A program made the position numbers and the translations under genes. A DNA stretch of 42,756 nucleotides from Lachnospiraceae bacterium (GTDB lineage Bacteria; Bacillota; Clostridia; Lachnospirales; Lachnospiraceae), in assembly GCA_017474455.1 (NCBI GenBank), contig JAFVHP010000041.1:1-42756 (forward strand), in the 5' to 3' direction. Positions 7,744 through 16,723 of the stretch are shown here, piece after piece. The notes below the pieces were generated by a model. That model was not told the origin of the DNA. It did not search any database and saw only the letters and a list, made by a program, of their open reading frames with translations. Within the stretch, counting starts at the first letter, position 1. The number at the start of each line of letters is the position of its first letter.

Positions 7744-9012
7744 TTATTCGATCCGGTTATAGATCTTTTCCACATATTTCTTTCCTCCGCCGATGAAGCA
7801 TACCGCAGCCAGCGCGCACAGCAGCATCGCCAAAAGCAGCACGGTCCTGCCGGCAATAAACACAGTGAGCGTCCCGGCCGCGAATTCACCGGCCAGGGCA
7901 CCGGCCGTATTCAGCATATTGAAGGCCCCGTTGAACCTTCCCTTCTTCTCATCCGGGACATAACTCTGCGTTGCCGATATCCGTATCGTATAACTGGTCA
8001 CGCCGCCGATACCGATGATAAAGCACAGCAGCATCATTACCCGGAAGGAAAAGTACAGATACACTCCTTCACAGACTGAAATGATGATATACACCGCCAG
8101 AGCTGTCCGGTAACGGAGTTTTGCCGGGATCTTTATCCGGTAATGGATCATCCCGCCGATGGCTCTCCCGGCCAGCGAAAACGCCATCACGAACATATAC
8201 CAGTACTCCCCGTTTGGGAAAGTGCGTTTGAAATACGGCAGTACGATAACTGCCGAAACGCCTCCGCAGACAGCGGAGAAAGTGAAGTATGCGGCTATTG
8301 CCAGAAGCCCTTTTTCAGCCGCAAGATAGCGGAAGCCTTCTTTTGTATCGGTCAGCACCTGCCTTACCGGGGAACTGTTTTCAGGCGTATTCCTTTTCTG
8401 TTCATCAATGTAACGTTCCTCCGCTCCGATTCGGGTCTCCATCAGGGCTGCAATAAAGAAGCATATGCCGTTGACAAACAGAAGCGGCGAAAGCCCGAGT
8501 TTCCCGTAAAGGAAGGTCGATACGGGCACCATCACCGCGGACAATGTCTCCAGTACGCTTGCTATGGAATAGGCTTTCTGGAAATTCCCTTCACTGATCA
8601 AAAGGGGATAAAAGCTTTCATAGGCCACCATATAGATACTCTGGATGGACCCCAGCACATAGCAGTAGAGAGCAAATACCGGAAAGGAAAACCATCCCGC
8701 AGCCAATACGCCCGCCATCAGGATATACAGAAAAGCCGAGATGAAATCCAGCGAATAGATCGTCCTCTTCCTGGAAAAACGGTCAAGCAGGGCGCCGGAG
8801 ATGACAGGCATGAACAACTGCGGCAGCGTGAACATGGCTATATAGATGGAATAAAGAAGTGTCGACTCTGAAATATCCAGTACCATCAGACTCATGGCAA
8901 AGCCGGACATCGCGTTTCCGAACATGGAAACAACGCTGCCGAGCGTGATGATCGTAAAATCCCTGGTCCACAGGGTCGTTTTGTTTTTCAGATCGGGCCT
9001 TTGTGCGTTCAT
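7744..9012 (-). CDS. MFS transporter (12-TM drug/siderophore-exporter type)
   Basis: 422-residue major facilitator with about 12 hydrophobic segments and no binding-protein partner. Features are a long first helix (FTIITLGSVVSMFGNAMSGFAMSLMVLDI), the loop 2-3 motif GALLDRFSRKRTIYSLDF (the MFS G-x-x-x-D-R/K-x-G-R-K signature) and a charged central loop (RIGAEERYIDEQKRNTPENSS). This subtype usually exports drugs, macrolides or siderophores, but the substrate is not predictable. ATG 9012 (MNAQRPDL) is the likeliest start. No good Shine-Dalgarno precedes it or the alternative TTG 9030, which is odd beside the strong sites of neighbouring genes. It is divergent from the XRE/zinc-ribbon regulator, which is a candidate for its control. 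Confidence 0.85.
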   Translation of the reverse strand: MNAQRPDLKNKTTLWTRDFTIITLGSVVSMFGNAMSGFAMSLMVLDISESTLLYSIYIAMFTLPQLFMPVISGALLDRFSRKRTIYSLDFISAFLYILMAGVLAAGWFSFPVFALYCYVLGSIQSIYMVAYESFYPLLISEGNFQKAYSIASVLETLSAVMVPVSTFLYGKLGLSPLLFVNGICFFIAALMETRIGAEERYIDEQKRNTPENSSPVRQVLTDTKEGFRYLAAEKGLLAIAAYFTFSAVCGGVSAVIVLPYFKRTFPNGEYWYMFVMAFSLAGRAIGGMIHYRIKIPAKLRYRTALAVYIIISVCEGVYLYFSFRVMMLLCFIIGIGGVTSYTIRISATQSYVPDEKKGRFNGAFNMLNTAGALAGEFAAGTLTVFIAGRTVLLLAMLLCALAAVCFIGGGKKYVEKIYNRIE

Positions 9013-9054
9013 ATACCGGTACCACAACAATCAGCTTATTCTGTTCCAGTTTAT

Positions 9055-9083
9055 ATTATAAGCATCCCGCTGCGGATGTATAA
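9055..9083 (-). promoter_or_regulatory. Probable promoter of the MFS gene
   Basis: TTATAC (9083-9078), 17-bp spacer, TATAAT (9060-9055) on the minus strand. It lies in the divergent gap with the regulator gene at 9191. Confidence 0.5.
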
Positions 9084-9190
9084 TTAAATTACAGGGAAAC
9101 CGGACCGGGAAATCCTGTTTTGCCCGCAACAGCAGGTTGCGTTTATTCCGGATATCTCCGTATTAGAATCATGAATAAGGAGGTATGAAA

Positions 9191-9955
9191 ATGAGCACAC
9201 AGGACATTATTTACGAACTCAGAACAAAGAACGGCCTGTCGCAGGACGATCTGGCTGAAAAGGTCTTTGTAACACGCCAGGCTGTATCCCGCTGGGAAAA
9301 CGGCGAAACCATTCCGAACACCGAAACGCTGAAGCTTTTGTCGAACCTTTTCAACGTTTCCATCAACACCCTGCTCGGTTCACCGCGAAAGCTCATCTGC
9401 CAGTGCTGCGGGATGCCGCTGGAGGACGGGATCATCGGCAGGAATAAAGACGGTTCCCTCAATGAGGACTACTGCAAATGGTGCTATGCCGACGGGACAT
9501 TTACATACAGCGACATGGACGATCTGATCGATGTATGTGTAAAGAATATGGCCGGTGAAGGATTCTCCGAAGACCAGGCCCGTATATACCTGAAACAAAA
9601 GCTCCCGGAGCTGAACTACTGGAAAAGGTATGAAGAGCTCAGCGACAACGGGGAATTTGAAGCATTTAAGAAACAGCTGATCGAAGAGATCAACGGCCTG
9701 CATATAGAGGGCATGCCCAGACTGGAAAGGCTCAATGCCCTGGTCGGGTCCTATGTCAACCTTGAGTACCGCCTTCCGGGCGGCATGAAAACAAAATTCC
9801 TGGATGACGGCACAACGTATCTCGGCTGCCAGCTGGAACCGGAATTCGGAGGGGACAGGTGTTTCGGTGTCCTTGCGAACATGGATTTTATCCTGGTCTG
9901 CACATATAAAGCAGAAGGCGCTGATCCCGAACTCATCTTGTATAAGAAGAGATAA
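9191..9955 (+). CDS. XRE-family HTH regulator fused to a zinc-ribbon domain
   Basis: 254 residues from ATG 9191. The alternative ATG at 9185 is only 1-2 nt after GGAGG and too close, whereas 9191 has an 8-nt spacing. Residues 1-60 are a Cro/CI-type helix-turn-helix (LRTKNGLSQDDLAEKVFVTRQAVSRWENGETIPNTETL in shape). It is followed by a putative zinc ribbon with C-Q-C-C-G-M-P-L and Y-C-K-W-C-Y cysteine pairs (about residues 73-102), then a helical region with EGFSEDQARIYLKQKLPEL. The C-terminal 80 residues (LNALVGSYVNLEYRLPGGMKTKFLDDG) are unassigned. It likely represses or senses a ligand or metal. It reads divergently from the MFS gene and 21 bp ahead of the flavoprotein gene, which suggests it controls one or both. 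Confidence 0.85.
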   Translation: MSTQDIIYELRTKNGLSQDDLAEKVFVTRQAVSRWENGETIPNTETLKLLSNLFNVSINTLLGSPRKLICQCCGMPLEDGIIGRNKDGSLNEDYCKWCYADGTFTYSDMDDLIDVCVKNMAGEGFSEDQARIYLKQKLPELNYWKRYEELSDNGEFEAFKKQLIEEINGLHIEGMPRLERLNALVGSYVNLEYRLPGGMKTKFLDDGTTYLGCQLEPEFGGDRCFGVLANMDFILVCTYKAEGADPELILYKKR

Positions 9956-9976
9956 CTGTATAATAGGAGGCCTGCC

Positions 9977-11110
9977 ATGAATCTTCTGATACACGATCTG
10001 ACTGCCGCGGAGTGGGAACTTGCCAAAGACGATTACAAAGACTGGACAGTAATATCAGACAACGGCACTATCAGGCCGTGTATCGGATGTTTTTGCTGCT
10101 GGACCGGCGGTAAAGGCGAGTGCGTCTTCAGGGACGGATATGAAAACATGGGCTCCCTGATCCACGAGGCAGATGAAATGGTCGTCATGAGCCGGTATAC
10201 TTACGGGGGATTCAGCAGTTTTGTCAAAAATGTATTCGACCGCAGCATAGGATATGTGCTCCCGGAATTTGAAACGGCATATGGGGAAATGCACCATAAA
10301 AAGCGTTATGCCGGGGACAGGCCGGTCACATTCCGCTTCCGGGGCAGTGCACTTACCAAAGCGGATAAGGAGAAAGCACGGAATTATGTCGCTGCAGTCT
10401 GCAGGAACCTGCGGGGAACGGTAAAAGAAGTCATCTTCGACGAATGCGCTCCCGCGAAGACCGGTACAGCGGTACCTTCACCCAGATCGGCGGGCCGCTC
10501 CGGGATCCTTCTCGCCGACTGCAGTCTTCGGGGCAAAAGATCCAATACAGCCGTATTCCTTGAAAAGCTCCGGGAATATATGGATGTTCCGGCACAGATA
10601 CTGAGCTTATCGGACGGTATTTCCCCTGATGAGGCTGCTGCGGCCGTCAGCCGGGCCGGGACCGTAGTCCTGGGCGTCCCGCTCTATGTGGACGGCCTGC
10701 CATCACCCGCTATCCGCCTTATGGAAGCTGTCAAAGAAAAATATTCCGGGGATCCCTGCCGGATCTACGCCGTCGTGAACAACGGCCTTTACGAGAGCCG
10801 CCAGAACGATAATCTTCTGGAGATGATAAAAGCCTGGTGTTCTGACTGCGGCTTTATCTACAGCGGTGCGCTGGCTATTGGTGCCGGCGAGGTGGTCGGG
10901 ACTCTTATGCGCGGTCAAAAGCATGTGCTCTGGCCTGCGCGGAATGCGCTCATTCGCCTGTCCGCTCTGGCCAAAGCAGTCAAGGGAAGTGAAGAAAACG
11001 GAGATGACTATGCCGACACCTTCCTGTTCCCGAGATGGCTTTATATCCTGATCGCCAATACCAACTGGCAGCGGCTGAAAAAGACGGCAGCCCGGGGAAA
11101 GCAAAGATAA
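9977..11110 (+). CDS. Double flavodoxin-like NAD(P)H:FMN oxidoreductase-type protein
   Basis: 377 residues that appear to hold two flavodoxin-fold halves. The first (1-165) resembles NADPH-dependent FMN reductases, with a CIGCFCCWTGGKGECVFRD cysteine motif (C-x2-C-x-C-C) and the flavin-loop-like MSRYTYGGFSSFVKNVFDRS. The second (about 175-330) starts SGILLADCSLRGKRSNT and includes LGVPLYVDGLPSPAIRLMEAV, a typical flavodoxin phosphate/isoalloxazine loop, and AVVNNGLYESRQN. The C-terminus is basic. The start ATG 9977 has GGAGG 8 nt upstream. It lies 21 bp after the XRE/zinc-ribbon gene, so the two are almost surely one operon. Electron donor and acceptor are unknown. Confidence 0.8.
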   Translation: MNLLIHDLTAAEWELAKDDYKDWTVISDNGTIRPCIGCFCCWTGGKGECVFRDGYENMGSLIHEADEMVVMSRYTYGGFSSFVKNVFDRSIGYVLPEFETAYGEMHHKKRYAGDRPVTFRFRGSALTKADKEKARNYVAAVCRNLRGTVKEVIFDECAPAKTGTAVPSPRSAGRSGILLADCSLRGKRSNTAVFLEKLREYMDVPAQILSLSDGISPDEAAAAVSRAGTVVLGVPLYVDGLPSPAIRLMEAVKEKYSGDPCRIYAVVNNGLYESRQNDNLLEMIKAWCSDCGFIYSGALAIGAGEVVGTLMRGQKHVLWPARNALIRLSALAKAVKGSEENGDDYADTFLFPRWLYILIANTNWQRLKKTAARGKQR

Positions 11111-11149
11111 AGCAGTATGAAGCGCCTGTGTAAGTGCAGACGCATTTAT

Positions 11150-12919
11150 TTACCGCAGGAAATCACCCAGTAAGTCTATCATCCTGTTAAAGTCAGATCT
11201 GCTTTCCAGTTCTTTTCTGACCTCTGCCGCCTGGAAGACCCGGTCCGTTATGATCGCGTCGGCACTGCCGGTCAGAAATCTTTTCTGGGACTGCTCTGAA
11301 TTCATGGTCCATATGATCACCTTCCTGCCATTTTCATGGATGCTCGAGATGTTTTCAGGTGTCGCCAGCTCTTCTTCCAGCGCCAGATAGTCACAGTTCA
11401 GTCTGGCCGTATCCCCGAATGAGGCAAAAGCCAGGTATCCCGTCTGCATTTCAGGATAATGTGTTTCGATATAGTCAATAAGATCGTATTTAAGCGAGAT
11501 GATCACGGTCTCGTCTTCCATTCCGTGCTCTTTTATGATCCGGACCGCATCTTCAGCCATCCGGATATCCGCAGTCTTTCCTTTCAGTTCTGTAAAGAGG
11601 ACGAGCCTGCCCCTGCAGCCCTCCAGCATTTCTTCAAATGTTGCGACCGGTTCCCCGTCTATCCTCAGTTCTTTCACTTCCGCCAGTGTCATCTGGGATG
11701 GTTCTTTATTTACGCCCGCAACACGTTTGAACGTATTATCATGATTGACGACATAATAACCGTCCAAAGTTCTCTGGATATCGATCTCCGCTCCGAAAGC
11801 GCCTGCCCTGACGGATGTTTCCAGCCCGGCTGCAGTATTTTCCGGCGCTTCATACCCGCCGGCCCTGTGGGCGACCACGCCCACACTGATCTTACTTGGA
11901 AATGCCGCATCAAATGCAATTGTCAGACCGACCGACATCAGAAGGATGCCAAGCAGGATCGCCGTATTGACAAGGATGCGGGTCCACCATTTCCGCCGGC
12001 TCTTCTCGACCGGATAACTGATCTTCTCTCCGGTCTTGTACGTGTAGAACCGCCTGGTGACCTCCAGGATATACACCGGTGTTGCCAGCATGCTGACCTT
12101 GACACTGCAGTAAGCGGTCAGCAGGAAAAAGAGGACCATAAGGAACCGGTCTGTCTGTACGCTGATCAGTCCCTTTTCCGCTACGGTCCGGATAATGATC
12201 ATGGGAATGACAGCCACTAAAAGCAACACGAGTACCGTAATCAGAGCCAGCCGGACAACTTACAGCAAAGTCTTTACAAAGTAGTCTTTCCAGTTCGCTT
12301 TCATCAGGCTTTTTGACTGCCTTCCCGATTCCTTTACGGACAGGTCATCCAAAAGGACTCCGTGCAGTATGAAAATATTGCTGATGCCGAACAGCGTAAA
12401 GAAGGCCATGCCTCCGTAATACAGCGGCGCATATACCGGTGAGTGCTGGATGACCGATGTAATGAAATTAGGGACGTAAAAATTCTCAGTCAGGGAAATG
12501 GAAAAACCGACGCCCACCAGCGGAGATATAAGGGAGATATAGAGAATGATCCAGATCCCGCGCGGACTTAAGAACTTCGTCATCGACAGAAAACCTTCCT
12601 TCAGGTTCTTCCAGACAGGATCCTTCTGCCCTTTCAGCAGTTTGCTGCTCATGATGATCTTTGTGTTCAGGTCGAGGGCGACGTAAACGAACAGGGAGAA
12701 CAGGCCTATGAACAGGATCAGCGGGCCTTGCCAGCTGGTAAAGAGGAATACAAAATCACCACTGGTAAGGGCGACCCTGCCCGTGCTTTTCAGCAGCAGC
12801 CCGAAAAGCTTGCGTAACACAAAGGCCCAGGCAACTAAACCTGCTTTCGTGACGAGCTGATATAACTGTATCCGGTCCAGTATCGCAAGATATCCTGATA
12901 GTCTTTTTGACAGTTTCAT
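11150..12919 (-). pseudogene. Membrane glycerophosphodiester phosphodiesterase split by one in-frame TAA
   Basis: A single 590-codon frame with an internal TAA at 12262-12260. Before it (219 codons from ATG 12919, GGAG 6 nt upstream) lies a multi-pass GDPD membrane domain ending KDYFVKTLL. After it the same frame continues VVRLALITVLVLLLVAVIPM, two more helices, then the catalytic GDPD barrel: AHRAGGYEAPENTAAG (active-site H-R), GAEIDIQRTLDGYYVVNHD (metal E-x-D and the second His), ELKGK and IITDRV. Intact relatives are about 590 residues with this architecture, so the stop interrupts one gene rather than separating two. The downstream half could be restarted at GTG 12229, but no ribosome binding site is evident. 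The protein would cleave glycerophosphodiesters, or polyglycerolphosphate-type polymers, at the outer membrane face. A sequencing error is the main alternative. Confidence 0.8.
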
Positions 12920-12967
12920 TGGTACTCCTGTCCTTGAATTACCCGGTTCCGTTTTCCGTATTGTTTC

Positions 12968-12995
12968 ATTGTACAGCCTGTAAGCCCCGGTACAA
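12968..12995 (-). promoter_or_regulatory. Probable promoter of the GDPD gene
   Basis: TTGTAC (12995-12990), 16-bp spacer, TACAAT (12973-12968) on the minus strand, about 50 bp upstream of ATG 12919. Confidence 0.5.
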
Positions 12996-13160
12996 AGTTT
13001 CTTTTTACCTGTAAATATCCCGGTCGGATAAAACTGATCCAAAATCCGGGTTCTGCTGTCTTCCCGGAACGATTATACTGGTTGCATGAACAGTTGACCA
13101 CAGACCGGATCCCCTGACGTTTATCGTTTAGCCGGGACCGGACCTAAATGGGGATAGAGT

Positions 13161-14309
13161 ATGAAACTTTTATTTGCTTCTGATTCGTTCAAGGGTAGTC
13201 TTTCCTGCGGGCAGACAGCCGCCCTGCTGAAACAGGCCGCGGAATCGGTGTTCGGCCGCTGTGAGACCCTGGCAGTACCTGTAGCCGACGGAGGTGAAGG
13301 GACGGTAGATGCTGTCGTACAGGCTGAACATGGGACCAGGATCTCCCTTACGGTACACGGCCCGCTTATGGAACCGGTAACGGCAGAATACGGAGTCTTC
13401 GGTGATCATAAAGCGGTCATTGAAATGGCTGCAGCTTCCGGGCTGCCTTTGGTTCCGGAGGACAGGCGGGACCCCAGATATACGACCAGTTACGGTACGG
13501 GCGAACTTGTCCTGCATGCCCTGGAGAACGGACACCGGGATATCTCCATCGCTATCGGAGGATCTGCCACAAACGACGGCGGCATGGGGTGCATGAGGGC
13601 ACTGGGCATCCGTTTTCTAGACGAAAACGGCCGGGAACTGGAAGGATATGGCCGCGACCTGATCCATGTCCGCCGGATCGATACCGACGGACTGGATCCC
13701 AGGCTGAAAGAGGCCGGGATCACGGTAATGTGTGACGTAACGAACCCGCTTTGCGGTGAAAACGGAGCCACATGGACCTTTGGCAGACAAAAGGGCGCAA
13801 CTGAAGAGATCCAGAAAGAACTGGAAGAAGGTATGTGCAATTATAACAGGGTCATCCTGGATCAGTTCGGCATCGACTGCAGCAGGACAGAAGGCGCCGG
13901 CGCTGCCGGCGGCCTCGGTGCGGCTCTTATGGTATTCCTGCACGGTGAGATGCGTTCCGGTATAGAGACCGTGCTGGATCTGATCCGCTTCGACGAACGC
14001 CTGGAAGGTGTCGATCTTGTCGTTACCGGAGAAGGCCGGACAGACTGGCAGAGCTGCTTCGGAAAGGTCATGCAGGGAATAGGCACCCACGCAAAAGCAA
14101 AAGGCATCCCGGTGGCCGGACTCTCGGGGTCTCTCGGTCGGGATGCCATGGATATCTGTGATTACGGTATATCTTCGCTCATGACTACGATCAATGCGCC
14201 TATGGAACTGGATGAAGCACTCTCCCGTGCCGAAGAGCTTTATCTTGAGGCGGCTGTCCGTATGTTCCGCTTTATCCGCACAGGGATGGAAATAGCTTCG
14301 AAACGGTAA
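13161..14309 (+). CDS. Glycerate kinase (GarK/GlxK type)
   Basis: 382 residues, the normal size for the GarK family, which phosphorylates D-glycerate with ATP, usually to 2-phosphoglycerate, feeding lower glycolysis. Conserved stretches are SDSFKGSLS (6-14), VADGGEGTVDA, TTSYGTGELV, IAIGGSATNDGGMG, CDVTNPLCGENGAT, GAGAAGGLG and VVTGEGRTDWQS. The start ATG 13161 follows GGGATAGAG. It is a monocistronic plus-strand gene converging on the ABC permease with 21 bp between the stops. No glycerate-forming genes are adjacent, though the 2-hydroxyacid dehydrogenase at 2.2 kb and the sugar-acid-type dehydratase at 17.4 kb could in principle supply related intermediates (inference). Confidence 0.92.
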   Translation: MKLLFASDSFKGSLSCGQTAALLKQAAESVFGRCETLAVPVADGGEGTVDAVVQAEHGTRISLTVHGPLMEPVTAEYGVFGDHKAVIEMAAASGLPLVPEDRRDPRYTTSYGTGELVLHALENGHRDISIAIGGSATNDGGMGCMRALGIRFLDENGRELEGYGRDLIHVRRIDTDGLDPRLKEAGITVMCDVTNPLCGENGATWTFGRQKGATEEIQKELEEGMCNYNRVILDQFGIDCSRTEGAGAAGGLGAALMVFLHGEMRSGIETVLDLIRFDERLEGVDLVVTGEGRTDWQSCFGKVMQGIGTHAKAKGIPVAGLSGSLGRDAMDICDYGISSLMTTINAPMELDEALSRAEELYLEAAVRMFRFIRTGMEIASKR

Positions 14310-14330
14310 ATAAAACAGGCTGTTGTCCGT

Positions 14331-14960
14331 TCACTGTTTCCCCATTTTTTTCTGCAGCCTGCTTTCTGCAGCGCGAAGGGAAACATCCGCTGAAAGGGCA
14401 ATGATAATGGAGAGGATCATGCCCCAGCCGATCTTCATCAGATTCCTTGAACCAAGGCCTGTCAGCAGCACTTCACCAAGGCCGCCGGCGTTGATCGTGG
14501 CCGCGATGGTCCCCATGCTGGTCGTGGCAATTATGGCAAGACGCAGCCCGGCCAGGATAGACGGCAGAGCCAGCGGGAGCTGCACCCTTGTGATCAGCTG
14601 CATACGGCTCATTCCCATACCGGTCCCCGCTTCCAGTATCTTCGGATCGACACCTTCCAGTCCGGTCATGAAATTCCGGATCAGCAGATACTGGTTATAG
14701 GCGACCAGCACTATGATCGCTGTCTTTCTGCCCAGCCCCGTCACCGGGATCATCAGTGAAAAAAGGGCGAGGGACGGGATCGAATAAATAACGGAACAGA
14801 TCTGGACGACCGCATGCGTTCCCTTCCCGGTCACGAGCAGCAGATAACAGATCAGTGCAGCCAGGACAGTCGAGATCAGAAGCACCGTCAGGACCAGCAC
14901 CAGGTGCTCCGCAAACGCCGAAAGCAGCATATGGTGATATCGCTGGAAATAGGCGATCAT
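14331..14960 (-). CDS. OpuC/OpuB-type ABC permease (second permease)
   Basis: 209-residue permease of the osmoprotectant/choline uptake family with about five or six membrane helices. The cytoplasmic EAA loop that docks on the ATPase is clear (LEAGTGMGMSRMQLITRVQLPLALPSILAGL), as is the family's INAGGLGEVLL. Its ATG overlaps the ATPase stop by 4 bp (translational coupling), and it is the last gene of the five-gene operon. It is paired with the other permease at 16724 to form the channel. Family substrates are quaternary amines (glycine betaine, choline, carnitine, proline betaine). The substrate here is uncertain given the dehydratase at the head of the operon. Confidence 0.9.
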   Translation of the reverse strand: MIAYFQRYHHMLLSAFAEHLVLVLTVLLISTVLAALICYLLLVTGKGTHAVVQICSVIYSIPSLALFSLMIPVTGLGRKTAIIVLVAYNQYLLIRNFMTGLEGVDPKILEAGTGMGMSRMQLITRVQLPLALPSILAGLRLAIIATTSMGTIAATINAGGLGEVLLTGLGSRNLMKIGWGMILSIIIALSADVSLRAAESRLQKKMGKQ

Positions 14961-15733
14961 TTGGCCCCCTGAGAAAGTTTTCCGGCTTCTTCCGCCGTCA
15001 TTCCGCTGGTCCGCAGAAGTTCGCGGACAAAATCGTCTGCCGGGTCTTCAGTGATCCTTAACGGAGTATCATACTGCAGTATCTTTCCCCGCTCCATAAT
15101 GATCGTTTTCGTACCCAGTTTGAATGCTTCCCGGATGTCATGCGTCACGAACAGATATGTCTTTTCACTGCCCTGCGAAAGAGCCTTCAGCTCATTCTGG
15201 AGAAGGTCACGGTTGATCGCGTCTATCGCACCGAACGGTTCGTCCAGCAGCATTACTTTCGGATCGCATATCATAGCACGGGCAAGACCTACTCTCTGCT
15301 GCTGTCCTCCCGAAAGCTGTGAAGGATAGCGGTTCCTGAATTCTTCAGGCGGCAGGTTCATCAGCGTAAGTATCCTGTCGGTCTCGGCCGCTGTCTTTTC
15401 TTTGTCCCACTTAAGTATCTTCGGTATCGTCGCGATATTCCCGGCGACCGTCATATGCGGGAACAGGCCGATCTGCTGTATCACATAGCCTATCTTCCTT
15501 CGCAGCAGGACGGGATCCTGTTCCCCTACCGGCTCTCCGAACAGTGTGATCTCTCCGGAATCCGGTTCGACAAGACGGTTGATCGTTTTGATCAGTGTCG
15601 TCTTACCGCAGCCGGAAGAGCCCAGGATGGTCACGAACTCACCCTGCTCTATGGAAAGTGAGATATCGTCGAGCGCATACCCGTTCATTCCGGGAAAGGT
15701 CTTATATACATGTTTGAATTCAAGAACGCTCAT
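14957..15733 (-). CDS. OpuC/OpuB-type ABC transporter ATPase
   Basis: 258 residues from ATG 15733 (MSVLEFKHVYKTF). An upstream extension in frame would overlap the binding-protein gene and is not supported. Walker A is GSSGCGKTT (38-46); then the Q-loop region VIQQIGLFPHM, signature LSGGQQQR, Walker B VMLLDEPFGAID and the H-loop VTHD follow. The regulatory tandem CBS domains found in many OpuCA/ProV proteins are absent; the protein ends soon after the LRTSGMTAEEAGKL tail. It follows the binding-protein stop by 16 bp and overlaps the last permease by 4 bp. It powers uptake through the two permeases. Confidence 0.92.
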   Translation of the reverse strand: MSVLEFKHVYKTFPGMNGYALDDISLSIEQGEFVTILGSSGCGKTTLIKTINRLVEPDSGEITLFGEPVGEQDPVLLRRKIGYVIQQIGLFPHMTVAGNIATIPKILKWDKEKTAAETDRILTLMNLPPEEFRNRYPSQLSGGQQQRVGLARAMICDPKVMLLDEPFGAIDAINRDLLQNELKALSQGSEKTYLFVTHDIREAFKLGTKTIIMERGKILQYDTPLRITEDPADDFVRELLRTSGMTAEEAGKLSQGAK

Positions 15734-15749
15734 TGTCTTTTCTGTCCGG

Positions 15750-16631
15750 TTATTTTTTGATGCTTTCGTAGTAATCCCTGGCGACGTCAGCTGGTTCCTC
15801 GCCGTCAAGATCGACCCGGGCGTTAAGTGAAGTGACGACTTCCGTTGTCAGTGTCTTTGATATGGCGTTGCAGACATCTGCGATCTCCGGGTATGCTTCC
15901 AGGATCTCATTGCGTACGATAGGCGCAATATTATACGGCGGCCATACATGCTTGTCGTCTTCCAGCAGTGTGAACTGGGGAAGCGTAAGGTAAGCTTCCG
16001 TAGTATATGCCGGAGCCAGATCCGCCTCGTTGCTGTCCAGGATGTCATACTTCAGGGCGTCCGAATAGACGGTCAGTGATTTCCATTCGAAGGGGCCGTA
16101 GACCTTTTCCAGAGCCTTCTGGCCGTCCTCACGTTCCTCAAATTCTCCCTGCGTCGCGATCCGGATCTCACCGGCATGCTTCTGCAGATCGGAGATCGTA
16201 TATATATTCAGGGCTTCGGCCACATCTGTCCGGATGACCAGTCCTTCCCCGTCGTTGGCTTCCGCGTAATCGAGCCAGGTGATATTCAGTTTTTCGGCAT
16301 ATCCCTTCTTAACGGTATCATACACTTCCTGCGGATCATACAGAGGATCCAGGCCGAGCACGACGATCAGGCCGGTCCCGGTATACTCGGGATAGATATC
16401 GATCTCGCCGGCAGCTATCGCTTCCTGGATAGCGGAAACGCCGAACATACGCTCGATGGGAATACCGGCATCTTCCAGGGCCAGCGCGTAGACTTCTGCC
16501 ACGATACGGCTCTCGGAGAACTGTTTTGAAGAAAAACGCACAACGGGTTTTCCGTCAGTTTTGCTTCCGCAGGCACAAAGAAACATTGCTGCGGCAAGGA
16601 CAAGTGCAGCCAGGGCAGTTGCTTTTTTCAT
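15750..16631 (-). CDS. OpuC-type substrate-binding lipoprotein
   Basis: 293 residues from ATG 16631, set by GGAGGAGAG 5-8 nt upstream. It has a lipoprotein signal, MKKATALAALVLAAAMFLCAC, with a lipobox ending at the cysteine in LCAC. The mature domain is the OpuAC/ProX-like type II binding fold (VRFSSKQFSESRIVAEVYALALED, DIYPEYTGTGL, EADLAPAYTTEAYLTL, LEDDKHVWPPYNIAPIV). The D-I-Y-P-E-Y-T-G-T block is a hallmark of choline/betaine/carnitine binders of the OpuBC/OpuCC/OsmF branch. It would capture the substrate outside the membrane for the permeases on either side in the operon. Ligand identity is not deducible by eye. Confidence 0.92.
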   Translation of the reverse strand: MKKATALAALVLAAAMFLCACGSKTDGKPVVRFSSKQFSESRIVAEVYALALEDAGIPIERMFGVSAIQEAIAAGEIDIYPEYTGTGLIVVLGLDPLYDPQEVYDTVKKGYAEKLNITWLDYAEANDGEGLVIRTDVAEALNIYTISDLQKHAGEIRIATQGEFEEREDGQKALEKVYGPFEWKSLTVYSDALKYDILDSNEADLAPAYTTEAYLTLPQFTLLEDDKHVWPPYNIAPIVRNEILEAYPEIADVCNAISKTLTTEVVTSLNARVDLDGEEPADVARDYYESIKK

Positions 16632-16723
16632 TTCTCTCCTCCTTCTGAATTTACAGGTAAACAACATATACAGTCTGAAGGTGTGAACGGATGAACTGCC
16701 GGGTCCGTCCGCTTCCGATATGA

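Noticed and set aside
12229-12919. Two separate genes for the GDPD halves
   Set aside because: The halves share one frame with a single TAA and together match one full-length family protein; the second lacks a ribosome binding site.
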